From Octadecabacter sp. (GTDB taxonomy: Bacteria; Pseudomonadota; Alphaproteobacteria; Rhodobacterales; Rhodobacteraceae): a DNA stretch of 18,385 bases. The notes beneath the pieces were generated by a model, which was given only the letters and a program-made list of their open reading frames with translations, was not told the origin of the DNA and ran no database searches. Where the stretch lies: contig DQCL01000109.1 in assembly GCA_003533975.1 (NCBI GenBank), forward strand, positions 2,183 through 20,567, given 5' to 3'. The translations under genes and the position numbers were made by a program. Of the stretch, positions 7,921 through 14,920 are shown piece by piece (the stretch's first letter is position 1; each line of letters begins with the position of its first letter).

Positions 7921-7924
7921 TGTG
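7901..7924. promoter_or_regulatory. 24-bp near-perfect palindromic operator upstream of edd
   Basis: The centre is the perfect 12-bp palindrome GTTAGCGCTAAC (7907-7918). The flanks CACAT (7901-7905) and ATGTG (7920-7924) also pair, leaving one mismatched pair (7906/7919), so 11 of 12 pairs match. The shape and the central GCGC resemble LacI-family operators. The position over the -35 box favours repression of edd-eda. It could also affect the divergent gene at 8058, about 134 bp away. Confidence 0.6.
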
Positions 7925-8057
7925 CGTTCTGCCACGTATCCACCACGCAACTTCCCCTCAATTACCTTTTGTTAACCACATTTCTGCCTCAACTCGCGGG
8001 CTATATGGAAGGTGCCTCATTGGGGGCAAGTAACTGGGCAAAGCCCCGGAGGATAGA

Positions 8058-8690
8058 ATGAAACTACTGCTTAAAATCGTTGCTCTTGGCGCCGCCGCCG
8101 CGACCCTTACAGCGTGTTCCGGGGCGGACATTGTTACTCGAAATGCCCCACTTGAGGCACCGCGCATTGGCGTGATTGAACAAGCTGAAGTTCCTCGTGA
8201 CTATTCGCTGGGCGCGATCCGTTTTACAGCTCCTGCTGACCTGCGTGTCTCAGAAGCTAACTCTTATTTCCCAATCGCAGACGTTGTTTGGCGCGGTGAC
8301 CCGCGGGGCAACCGCTTGCAGCAGATTAGCGCGATCTTCCAGACGTCTATTCGCGCAGCCGGAGAGAACCTTTCAGGGTCTGTTCCAGTGATCGTTGATG
8401 TGGAACTGGTCCGGTTTCATTCCCTGACAGAGCGCACACGCTATTCTATTGGTGGAGTTCATTCGATCAAATTCGATTTGACGGTTCGTGATGCCGCAAC
8501 AGGTGAGGTTCTGGAAGAAACACGTCGCATTGATGGTGACCTCACAGGACTTGGTGGTAGTGACGCTCTTGAAGCTGACAGCGAAGGTCAGGGGCAGAAG
8601 GTACGTATCACGGCACATCTGACCCAGCTGTTCACACAAGAACTGACAGGTCTGGATATCGCGACACCGAATGCGCAAGCGGGTAGCTGA
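8058..8690 (+). CDS. Putative outer-membrane lipoprotein (DUF6778-like)
   Basis: A 210-aa protein with a lipoprotein signal: positive MKLLLK, a hydrophobic core, and the lipobox LTAC with Cys20 as the lipidation site. The following Ser-Gly does not suggest inner-membrane retention, so it is probably outer-membrane or periplasm-facing. The mature part is a mixed alpha/beta sequence with VIVDVELVRFHSLTERTRYS and a β-rich stretch IKFDLTVRDAATGEVLEETR, typical of small envelope lipoproteins of roseobacters. I tentatively associate it with DUF6778. The ATG at 8058 has a clear GGAGG. It is divergent from edd and 41 bp upstream of the rlmI-like gene, in the same direction. Function is unknown. Confidence 0.85.
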   Translation: MKLLLKIVALGAAAATLTACSGADIVTRNAPLEAPRIGVIEQAEVPRDYSLGAIRFTAPADLRVSEANSYFPIADVVWRGDPRGNRLQQISAIFQTSIRAAGENLSGSVPVIVDVELVRFHSLTERTRYSIGGVHSIKFDLTVRDAATGEVLEETRRIDGDLTGLGGSDALEADSEGQGQKVRITAHLTQLFTQELTGLDIATPNAQAGS

Positions 8691-8720
8691 TCCGCTTTCC
8701 AACCTAAGATGAAACGTTTA

Positions 8721-8746
8721 AGGGAGCTGTTATGACACAGCTCCCT
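8721..8746 (+). promoter_or_regulatory. Hairpin trapping the ribosome binding site, start codon in the loop
   Basis: AGGGAGCTGT (8721-8730) and ACAGCTCCCT (8737-8746) form a perfect 10-bp stem with the 6-nt loop TATGAC, which contains the ATG at 8732. The Shine-Dalgarno GGGAG is inside the 5' arm. The 3' arm is made of codons 2-5 (Thr-Gln-Leu-Pro). There is no T-tract after it, so a terminator is unlikely. Translational control is inferred. Confidence 0.65.
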
Positions 8747-9946
8747 GAACACGCCTCCGCCCCTTATTCAATTGTGCGCCTGCTTCCAAAAGCAAAACCA
8801 CAAGTTATCCGCCACGGCTTTCCGTGGGTCTTCGCCAATGAATTGGTGATGGACCGTCGCACGAAAGGGGCCACACCTGGCAGCCTTGTGGTGCTGGAAG
8901 ACGCAGAACGCCGCCCTTTGGGGCTTGGCACGATCAACCCGCTTTCCAAAATTGCCGTTCGGATGCTGGATTTCGATACCGAAGCAGTGGTTGACCAAGC
9001 ATGGTTTGCCCAAAAGCTATCTCGTGCGTTGCAGCACCGTGAGGCACTATACGACGAACCGTATTATCGCCTTGTTCACGCTGAAGCAGATGGGTTGCCT
9101 GGGGTCATCATTGATCGCTTTGGCGATTTGGCGGTGATCCAGCCGAACGCGGCCTACGCAGAAGCGATGATCGAGATGATCGTTGCCGCGCTGGTTGAGG
9201 TGACAGGTGTTTCAACGGTTATCAAAAACGGCACAGGTCGTGCGCGTAGCCTTGAAGGGCTGAATGAAGAAATGACCGTAGTGCATGGCACGGCGCCCGA
9301 TGGCCCAATTCCGGTTAAGATGAATGGTGCAACCTATATGGCCGACGTCATAGGTGGCCAAAAGACGGGCTTGTTCCTTGATCAGCGCCCCAACCACGCA
9401 TTTGCGGCCGGATTGGCCAAGGGTGGCAAAGTGTTGGACGTGTTTAGCCATGTTGGTGGGTTTTCGCTGGCGGCATTGGCGAATGGTGCGGCGTCTGCAA
9501 TGGCGGTTGACGGATCAGCGCCTGCCTTGGAGTTGGCGAAGGCAGGGGCCGAGGCTTCTGGTGTTGCTGATAAATTCGAGACCCGACACGGCGATGCGTT
9601 TGATGCGCTTGAAGCCTTGGGCGCGGCAGGTGAAACCTTTGATGTAGTTGTTTGTGATCCGCCTGCGTTTGCTCCGTCAAAGCAGACAGCTGAAAAAGGC
9701 CTGCGTGCCTATGAACGTGTCGCGCGTCTGGCGGCTCCGTTGGTGAAAGAAGGCGGCTATTTGGTGCTGTGTTCTTGTTCCCACGCGGCGGACCTTAAGC
9801 GGTTCCGCGATGCATCTGCGCGTGGCATTGGCCGTGGCGGACGTCGCAGCCAGTTGGTTTACACCGGCTCGGCTGGGCCAGACCATCCGCTGCTACCGCA
9901 GCTGGCAGAAAGCGGCTACCTAAAGGCGCTCGCCTTTAGACTATGA
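8732..9946 (+). CDS. RlmI-like 23S rRNA cytosine-5 methyltransferase (PUA + SAM methyltransferase)
   Basis: A 404-aa cytoplasmic enzyme of the RlmI/YccW family, whose E. coli member makes m5C1962 in 23S rRNA. The N-terminal PUA-type domain spans about 12-85 (RHGFPWVFANEL, PGSLVVLED). A linking domain has LVHAEADGLPGVIIDRFGD at about 115-132. The Rossmann methyltransferase domain has FLDQRPNH (215-222), SAM motif I DVFSHVGGF (236-244), the acidic D260 region, VVCDPPAF (306-313) and the CSCS motif whose second Cys (349) is the likely catalytic nucleophile. It is close to the E. coli length of 396 aa. The start codon is fixed by the only nearby Shine-Dalgarno, itself within a strong hairpin. The stop overlaps the next start as ATGA. 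The exact rRNA position modified is inferred. Confidence 0.92.
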   Translation: MTQLPEHASAPYSIVRLLPKAKPQVIRHGFPWVFANELVMDRRTKGATPGSLVVLEDAERRPLGLGTINPLSKIAVRMLDFDTEAVVDQAWFAQKLSRALQHREALYDEPYYRLVHAEADGLPGVIIDRFGDLAVIQPNAAYAEAMIEMIVAALVEVTGVSTVIKNGTGRARSLEGLNEEMTVVHGTAPDGPIPVKMNGATYMADVIGGQKTGLFLDQRPNHAFAAGLAKGGKVLDVFSHVGGFSLAALANGAASAMAVDGSAPALELAKAGAEASGVADKFETRHGDAFDALEALGAAGETFDVVVCDPPAFAPSKQTAEKGLRAYERVARLAAPLVKEGGYLVLCSCSHAADLKRFRDASARGIGRGGRRSQLVYTGSAGPDHPLLPQLAESGYLKALAFRL

Positions 9947-10482
9947 GAGTTCTGATCGACGCCTGCGTTCTGTATCCAACCGTTATGCGGGAGGTTGTGC
10001 TGGGCGTTGCTGGGCAGGGGCTGTTTGAGCCACGATGGTCCGCACGTATCTTAGAAGAATGGGCGCGGGCGGCGCGTAAAATCGGGCCCGAGGGCGAAAC
10101 GATTGCACGCGGTGAGATTGCGGGTATTCAAGCCCGCTTTCCCCGCGCCGAAGTGAAAATCCCGCAAGGGGTAGAAGCGCGGCTGTGGTTGCCCGACCCG
10201 AACGACATTCATGTGCTCGCCGCAGCGATTGGGTGTTCTGCCGATGCTATTTTGACGTTGAACGCTAAAGATTTCCCCAAGAACGAATTGGCCGATGAAG
10301 GGCTGGAACGTATAGACCCTGATGGGTTCTTGATTGGTTTGGCTGCGCGTTACCCAGATGCAGTTCAGTCAACTGCTGAAGCAGTTCTAGCCGAGGCGCG
10401 GCGTTTGTCAGGTGAGCCTTGGGAGATGCGCAAACTCATGCGCAAGGCCCGATTGCCACGTTTGGGAAAGCTGCTCGGGTAG
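9943..10482 (+). CDS. PIN-domain protein, RSP_2648 family
   Basis: A 179-aa protein with a PIN nuclease fold, usually an Mg2+-dependent RNase. The expected acidic residues are visible: Asp6 in VLIDACVLYPT, Glu39 in RILEEW, Asp88 in PDPNDIHVLAAA and Asp110 in TLNAKDFP. The spacing fits the four-residue active site. The C-terminal 50 residues add a helical, basic tail (MRKLMRKARLPRLGKLLG). The order of features and the DPNDxHVLAAA motif match the roseobacter RSP_2648 group. It overlaps the methyltransferase gene by 4 bp (ATGA), so it is translationally coupled. No antitoxin-sized gene stands beside it, which argues against an ordinary VapBC toxin. A role in RNA processing or rRNA quality control would fit, but that is inference. 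Confidence 0.88.
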   Translation: MRVLIDACVLYPTVMREVVLGVAGQGLFEPRWSARILEEWARAARKIGPEGETIARGEIAGIQARFPRAEVKIPQGVEARLWLPDPNDIHVLAAAIGCSADAILTLNAKDFPKNELADEGLERIDPDGFLIGLAARYPDAVQSTAEAVLAEARRLSGEPWEMRKLMRKARLPRLGKLLG

Positions 10483-10517
10483 GATTTGAGTATTTAAGAG
10501 CCAAAGAAAATGGGGGG

Positions 10518-11201
10518 TTACGCGTCCCATTTGGCCTCATTCGCTTCAATTGCGGCTATGCGTTCTGGCGTTTTGGGGTGGCTGAGGAGCCAAGCCGGTT
10601 GGGACGCGCCGCGCGCACCTGTTAGCTTTTCGAGCTTCGTGAACAGATCCTTTTGCGGCTGCACACCGATACCAGCCTTGAGGAGCAGGGCGGAGGCGTA
10701 GGCGTCTGCTTCGTATTCATCGGAGCGAGAAAGGCGGGCCATGAGCATGGACATGGCTGTGTTTGCGATCATTGGGCCGATGCCAGGTAAAAACCGCGAG
10801 AGCACCATTGCGAGCGCTGTGCGCAGGGCGTTCTGGCCAGAAAAGTCGATCATGCGGCGGCGTGAATGGCCCAAAGCCACATGGCCGAGTTCATGGGCAA
10901 TGACGGAAGCCATTTCCTCAGCGGTGACTTCGCCGTCTTTGTATTTGTTGTAGAAACCACGGGTGATGAAGATGCGCCCGTCAGGTGCCGCGAGGCCGTT
11001 AACGGGTTCAATCTCATAGATGTGGACTTTGATGCGCGGAAGTTCGACCACATCGGCCATTTGAGCCGTGAGATGGCGCAGTTTGGTGTCCGCGAGTTCG
11101 GTTGATTTTTCGTCCAGTTCCCGCGCCAAACGCCACGCTGAAAGGCGATACATGATGATGCCGTAACCAAGGGCGAGCAGGATGGGGAAAAACTTGAGCA
11201 T
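10518..11201 (-). CDS. Membrane-anchored M48 family zinc metalloprotease
   Basis: A 227-aa peptidase of family M48. It has one N-terminal hydrophobic anchor (about 3-20) and a helical linker to about residue 50. The zinc-binding HELGH comprises His103, Glu104 and His107, in VIAHELGHVALGHSRR. The third ligand is probably Glu162 in SRSDEYEADAYA. LLSHPKTPERIAAIEA near the C-terminus is the usual M48 ending. It is shorter than HtpX and resembles the Oma1/BepA-type single-domain proteins without TPRs. The upstream ribosome binding site is weak. It is the last gene of the minus-strand operon, 39 bp after the DedA gene, and converges with the PIN gene. A role in membrane or envelope protein turnover is inferred. 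Confidence 0.92.
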   Translation of the reverse strand: MLKFFPILLALGYGIIMYRLSAWRLARELDEKSTELADTKLRHLTAQMADVVELPRIKVHIYEIEPVNGLAAPDGRIFITRGFYNKYKDGEVTAEEMASVIAHELGHVALGHSRRRMIDFSGQNALRTALAMVLSRFLPGIGPMIANTAMSMLMARLSRSDEYEADAYASALLLKAGIGVQPQKDLFTKLEKLTGARGASQPAWLLSHPKTPERIAAIEANEAKWDA

Positions 11202-11240
11202 GGGCTAGATATGGGGCGCTCGGGCGGGCAGGGCAAGCCG

Positions 11241-11840
11241 CTACGGTGCGTGTTTCTTTTTACTTGCGCGGATGAGCCAAATCCCAAGCGCAATAACAAC
11301 GACCAGCGCCGTCACAAAGCCAGACGCGTTGCCCAGCAAACTGGCGATGCCTGAGATATTGTCGGCAAAGGTATGGCCAAGCCCGACATAGAGGCTGACC
11401 CAAACGATTTCCCCCGCAATACCCCAAAGCGCGAAACGCAGCCAGTTGTAGCGCGTGATGCCACAGAAGTAATTCATGTAAGGGCCAAGGGGCGCGACCA
11501 GCCAGCAGGAGAAAAACACAGATGAACCACCGCGCTTTTCCATGAAGGCTGCGCTACGGGCGCGCAGGGCGGCGCGTTTGGGGTGACGGGCAAGCCAATC
11601 ATCCAACCGCGTGCCAAATTTGCGGGCGATCCAATAGCCGGAGTTATCGCCGAGAACCGCGCCGCCGAAAGCGCCAAGCCCTACGCTGATCAACGACAAA
11701 TCCCCCGTTGCAGCAAATCCGCCAGATGCCAGCATCAGCAAAGAAGACGGGATCGGGATTGCGAGGCAACTTAGGAACGTGACAATGAAAACGATGGTGA
11801 CGCCGTAATCTGCCAGCAATTCAAAGATCAGTTCAGTCAT
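11241..11840 (-). CDS. DedA/VTT-domain inner-membrane protein
   Basis: A 199-aa multi-spanning protein of the DedA (VTT/SNARE-associated) family, which includes lipid flippase or transporter-like proteins. Hydrophobic segments occur near 12-40, 46-66, 110-130, 135-157 and 168-190. The family motif GDNSGYWIARKFG follows the second helix. PLGPYMNYFCGITRYNWLRF replaces the usual re-entrant F-x-x-R-x-x-P-x-x-R segment. The acidic residue and the two arginines important in E. coli YqjA/YghB are not evident. I chose the ATG at 11840 (MTELIFELL), which overlaps the upstream stop by 8 bp. An ATG at 11867 adds nine residues with a larger overlap and is less likely. The C-terminus is basic (RASKKKHAP). 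Confidence 0.85.
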   Translation of the reverse strand: MTELIFELLADYGVTIVFIVTFLSCLAIPIPSSLLMLASGGFAATGDLSLISVGLGAFGGAVLGDNSGYWIARKFGTRLDDWLARHPKRAALRARSAAFMEKRGGSSVFFSCWLVAPLGPYMNYFCGITRYNWLRFALWGIAGEIVWVSLYVGLGHTFADNISGIASLLGNASGFVTALVVVIALGIWLIRASKKKHAP

Positions 11841-12192
11841 TGTTGCGGGCGTCTCTGTCCAGCTCAAACTGCGCGGCTGCGGCGTCTATGCGGGCCTGTA
11901 GGTCTGCCAGTGTCACGTCATTCGCTTGTGCGATGCTTTCGAGCGAAACGCGGTTCGGCGTTGCGTCAGGGGCAATAAACAGTGCCGGCTGTACGTATTC
12001 GCGCGGCAGTTTATAAGACTGCGCCACATAGCGTGGAGTCATCCAGCCCGCGAGGGGCTGTTCTTGGTGGGCGGGGTCCATCCAATAAATTGTGGAAGTG
12101 ATGGTTCTCCCGCCAAAATAGACAAGGGCGACTAGGGCAATGAGGAACGCCATAAGCGCCAGTCGATGCGTGTGCCATAGGTGTCTAATCAT
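11833..12192 (-). CDS. Single-span membrane protein of unknown function
   Basis: A 119-aa protein that I do not recognise as a named family. Residues 11-33 (LALMAFLIALVALVYFGGRTI) form one transmembrane helix after a short basic N-terminus, so the remaining 85 residues probably face the periplasm. The C-terminal part, with MTPRYVAQSYKLP, VSLESIAQANDVTLADLQARI and a charged end, looks like two small helical bundles. It resembles the helix pattern seen in LysM- or HTH-like folds without matching either. Its ATG overlaps the VWA stop codon as ATGA, and its own stop overlaps the DedA gene by 8 bp. It is therefore firmly inside the operon and probably works with its neighbours. Confidence 0.8.
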   Translation of the reverse strand: MIRHLWHTHRLALMAFLIALVALVYFGGRTITSTIYWMDPAHQEQPLAGWMTPRYVAQSYKLPREYVQPALFIAPDATPNRVSLESIAQANDVTLADLQARIDAAAAQFELDRDARNND

Positions 12193-13373
12193 GTGAGCAG
12201 CTTCATCCCGCGTGTAATGCCATCAAGTGTCATAGGAACCATACGGCCCGCGCCAAAGATTTGGTCGATCATTTGAATAGATTGCGTGTGCTGCCAGTAG
12301 TGTTCGTCTAGCGGGTTAAGCCAAAGGTGGTTGGGCCATTGATCACGTGCGCGTTCCAGCCATGTTTGGCCGCTTTCGGCGTTCCAATGTTCGCTGGCGC
12401 CGCCGGGGTAGGCGACTTCGTAGGGTGACATAGAGGCATCGCCCACGAAGATACATTTATAATCAGAGCCATAGGTGCGCAGGATGTCCCATGTTGGGGT
12501 TTGCGTATCCCAGCGGCGGCGGTTGTCACGCCACACGCCTTCATAAAGACAATTGTGAAAATAGAAGTGCTCAAAGTGTTTGAATTCGGACTTTGCGGCG
12601 CTGAACAGTTCTTCGACCAACTTGACATGCGGGTCCATTGAACCGCCAATGTCGAGGAACAACAAAACCTTAACGGCATTGCGCCGCTCAGGGCGTGTTT
12701 TGACATCTAGGTAACCGTGTTCAGCCGTGGCGCGAATGGTGCCATTCAGGTCGAGCTCTTCGGCAGAGCCATCGCGGGCCCAGTTGCGCAGGCGTTTCAG
12801 CGCGATCTTGATGTTACGGGTGCCGATTTCGACGCTGTCATCGAGATTGCGAAATTCGCGTTTGTCCCAGACTTTGACGGCGCGTTGGTGGCGGGACTCG
12901 TTCTGGCCGATGCGCACGCCTTCGGGGTTGTAGCCATAAGCGCCAAAAGGCGAGGTGCCCGCCGTGCCGACCCATTTATTGCCGCCTTGGTGGCGACCCT
13001 TTTGTTCTTCAAGCCGTTTCTTGAGCGTTTCCATCAGCTTGTCGAAGCCACCCAGTGCTTCGATCTCAGCCTTTTCTTCGGCGCTAAGATGTTTTTCCGC
13101 CATCTTCTCAAGCCAGTCTTGCGGGATGTCGACGGCCTCCATGACGGCCTCGGCTGGAATAGCGTCAAGGCCCTCGAAGGCGGCGGCGAAAGCGCGGTCA
13201 AACTTGTCGATGTTGCGTTCGTCTTTGACCATGCAGGTGCGTGCGAGGAAATAGAACGCTTCAATGTCATACGTCACAAGGCCTGCGCGCATGCCTTCAA
13301 GGAATGTCAGATACTCGCGCAGGGAGACTGGCACATCACCTCTTCGAAGCTGGTCGAAGAAGGGTAAAAACAT
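12189..13373 (-). CDS. CoxE-like VWA domain protein
   Basis: A 394-aa cytoplasmic protein of the CoxE/YehM-like VWA group, which partners MoxR AAA+ ATPases. The N-terminal helical half (1-125) starts FLPFFDQLRRGDVPVSLREYLTFL, the usual opening of CoxE-like proteins. A Gly-rich segment (129-160) contains GTSPFGAYGYNPEG. The C-terminal VWA domain begins near 232 with VLLFLDIGGSMD. The metal-site (MIDAS) motif is D241-x-G-x-S245, one Ser short of the classical DxSxS. FVGDASMSPYE at 309-319 supplies the distal Asp312. It is preceded by a 56-aa gene whose TGA shares bases with this ATG (TGATG), and it overlaps the next gene by 4 bp. The MoxR gene at 15371-16210, on the same strand, is the likely partner. 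Confidence 0.92.
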   Translation of the reverse strand: MFLPFFDQLRRGDVPVSLREYLTFLEGMRAGLVTYDIEAFYFLARTCMVKDERNIDKFDRAFAAAFEGLDAIPAEAVMEAVDIPQDWLEKMAEKHLSAEEKAEIEALGGFDKLMETLKKRLEEQKGRHQGGNKWVGTAGTSPFGAYGYNPEGVRIGQNESRHQRAVKVWDKREFRNLDDSVEIGTRNIKIALKRLRNWARDGSAEELDLNGTIRATAEHGYLDVKTRPERRNAVKVLLFLDIGGSMDPHVKLVEELFSAAKSEFKHFEHFYFHNCLYEGVWRDNRRRWDTQTPTWDILRTYGSDYKCIFVGDASMSPYEVAYPGGASEHWNAESGQTWLERARDQWPNHLWLNPLDEHYWQHTQSIQMIDQIFGAGRMVPMTLDGITRGMKLLT

Positions 13374-13543
13374 CAGGCGTACATACGGGTTATGATGATC
13401 ATGATGAACATGCCGATCACACCGAAAATCATAGCGAAGACAGCCGCATATTGCGCCATGTCAGCGATGTTACCACCCCGGGATTTAGCACGATACGCCC
13501 CCAGCAATGCCCCTAAAACCAGACCGCCGAGTGGAAATATCAT
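13373..13543 (-). CDS. 56-aa two-helix membrane protein
   Basis: A short gene. The product starts MIFPLGGLVLGALLGAYRAK, has a Gly-Gly-Asn loop, then a second helix AVFAMIFGVIGMFIMIIITR, and ends MYA. Both helices carry small-residue (GxxxG-like) packing motifs, and the loop is basic, so it is probably an inner-membrane hairpin. The ATG at 13543 has AAGGGA eight bases upstream, inside the end of the DUF2927 gene. Its TGA overlaps the VWA start as TGATG. These couplings on both sides make it very likely to be real. It has no recognised family and may anchor or assist the VWA protein. Confidence 0.85.
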   Translation of the reverse strand: MIFPLGGLVLGALLGAYRAKSRGGNIADMAQYAAVFAMIFGVIGMFIMIIITRMYA

Positions 13544-13546
13544 CTG

Positions 13547-14920
13547 TTAGATCCCTTTGAGTGGATTAAGCGATGCAATTTCTCGCAAGCGCGCGCGAAC
13601 GTTGGTGCCCGCGCCAAATCCGTAGCGCGCCCAGCCGAGAGAGTCCATGCGTACAGCTGTCGCTTCGGACGTTCGGCCGGTCATTTCTAACGCTTCCGCT
13701 TTGAACATCATCAAAGTCGCAAGAAGGGCTGCGTTTTCATGGGCCGCAGCAATGGGCATGGCGCTATCCACAAGGTTCAGGACGGCCGCGCCATCGCCTG
13801 ATGACAGCGCGAAGGCAGCGAGTTGAACAGAAACATGCGCTGCGTGCAGGCGGGTTTCCGAAGAGCGGTTGTAAATGCGCAGGGCTTCGTTGAATGAGGC
13901 GAGCGCAATATCGCTGTCATAGCCGACATTCAGGCGGCCAAAGGCGTAATGGGCAAATCCGTCACGAGGGCCAGCCCAGTTCATCGCACCAGCAAGGCTG
14001 ACAGCCTGTAGCGCGGCGCTGCGACGGCGGTTTGCAGAGGACCCAGCGGTTAACGCGGTTTCGATGTTTTCGATCCAATCGCGTGTCGTGTCATTGCGTG
14101 GGCGTGACGTGCGCGCGTCGCCTGCAGGGTTCAGCCGGGACAAAATCGGATTAAGACGCGCAGCAACTTCGCCGCGTGACATGCCGTTGCGCAGGGCTGG
14201 GTCGTAGTAAGAACGGAGAATCAGCATGTCGAATGATGTCAGTACCGCGTGGATGTTGTCATCGTTAAACACAGAATCCGACAGGCGGTACAAATCATTC
14301 AGCGGACCAAGGGCCTGCGCCAGTTCTTCGTGCAAGCAATCGCGAATTTCTTGTGGTGCAACATCTGACGGTACGAAAACAGCTGCGCGATCGCGGCGTT
14401 CAAGCGTTGTCCAGTCAACGGTCGGCGTCCGACGCACGGTTTTGAATTCTTCCCATGAGGACACGCGCGGAACCACAAAACAGGCAGCACGCGGTACGGC
14501 TGCGTTCAAAACAGAACGCGGGATGGCTTCGATGGTTATAGATGCGGTATCCGCGCCGGTCATAAAGATGTCGATATCAGCTTCATTGCGAAGACGACCA
14601 AGTAGGGCACGCAAATCAGGTGTCAGACTTGGTGGCACATCGCCGGTGACACGAACGGAAATCGGGGCTTCAAAGCGCGTCAGGCGGGAAACAGCACGGC
14701 CACTTTCCATACGGAACGCGAGGTCCATGAAATCTTTGCCGATTTCACGATTTGAACGTGTCGGCGTATTCACGCGGCTGCCCGCGAACGAACGCATTGG
14801 CGGCAAACTGTCGTGCAGGCCCATTGTACGGGTCGGCAAAGTCGGTGACTGGGGAATAGGCGTACAGGCGGTCATGAACATGACCGACATAGCCAAAAGG
14901 CGGCGGAACGTACGGTTCAT
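13547..14920 (-). CDS. DUF2927 lipoprotein with TPR-like C-terminal region
   Basis: A 457-aa envelope protein. The first 19 residues (MNRTFRRLLAMSVMFMTAC) form a lipoprotein signal with Cys19 in MTAC. The mature protein has a DUF2927 domain to about 260. It contains AACFV and RDCLHEELAQALGPLND, where Cys147 and Cys195 may form a disulfide, and SVFNDDNIHAVLTSFDMLIL follows. The HEELAQ stretch (His197, Glu198, Gln202) resembles a zincin HExxH with the second His replaced. After about 280 there are repeated helices (YAFGRLNVGYDSDIALASFN, LALEMTGRTSEA-like segments) suggesting TPR-type pairing. The frame extends to a GTG at 14932. I prefer the ATG at 14920 because it overlaps the upstream stop as ATGA and has GGGGA five bases before it. 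The function of DUF2927 is unknown. Confidence 0.88.
   Translation of the reverse strand: MNRTFRRLLAMSVMFMTACTPIPQSPTLPTRTMGLHDSLPPMRSFAGSRVNTPTRSNREIGKDFMDLAFRMESGRAVSRLTRFEAPISVRVTGDVPPSLTPDLRALLGRLRNEADIDIFMTGADTASITIEAIPRSVLNAAVPRAACFVVPRVSSWEEFKTVRRTPTVDWTTLERRDRAAVFVPSDVAPQEIRDCLHEELAQALGPLNDLYRLSDSVFNDDNIHAVLTSFDMLILRSYYDPALRNGMSRGEVAARLNPILSRLNPAGDARTSRPRNDTTRDWIENIETALTAGSSANRRRSAALQAVSLAGAMNWAGPRDGFAHYAFGRLNVGYDSDIALASFNEALRIYNRSSETRLHAAHVSVQLAAFALSSGDGAAVLNLVDSAMPIAAAHENAALLATLMMFKAEALEMTGRTSEATAVRMDSLGWARYGFGAGTNVRARLREIASLNPLKGI

Noticed and set aside
9943..10482. Classical VapBC toxin-antitoxin pair
   Set aside because: No antitoxin-like gene next to the PIN gene; the upstream partner is a 404-aa methyltransferase.
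12717..13367. Plus-strand 216-codon frame opposite the VWA gene
   Set aside because: Antisense shadow; the minus-strand VWA protein has clear domain motifs over the same bases.
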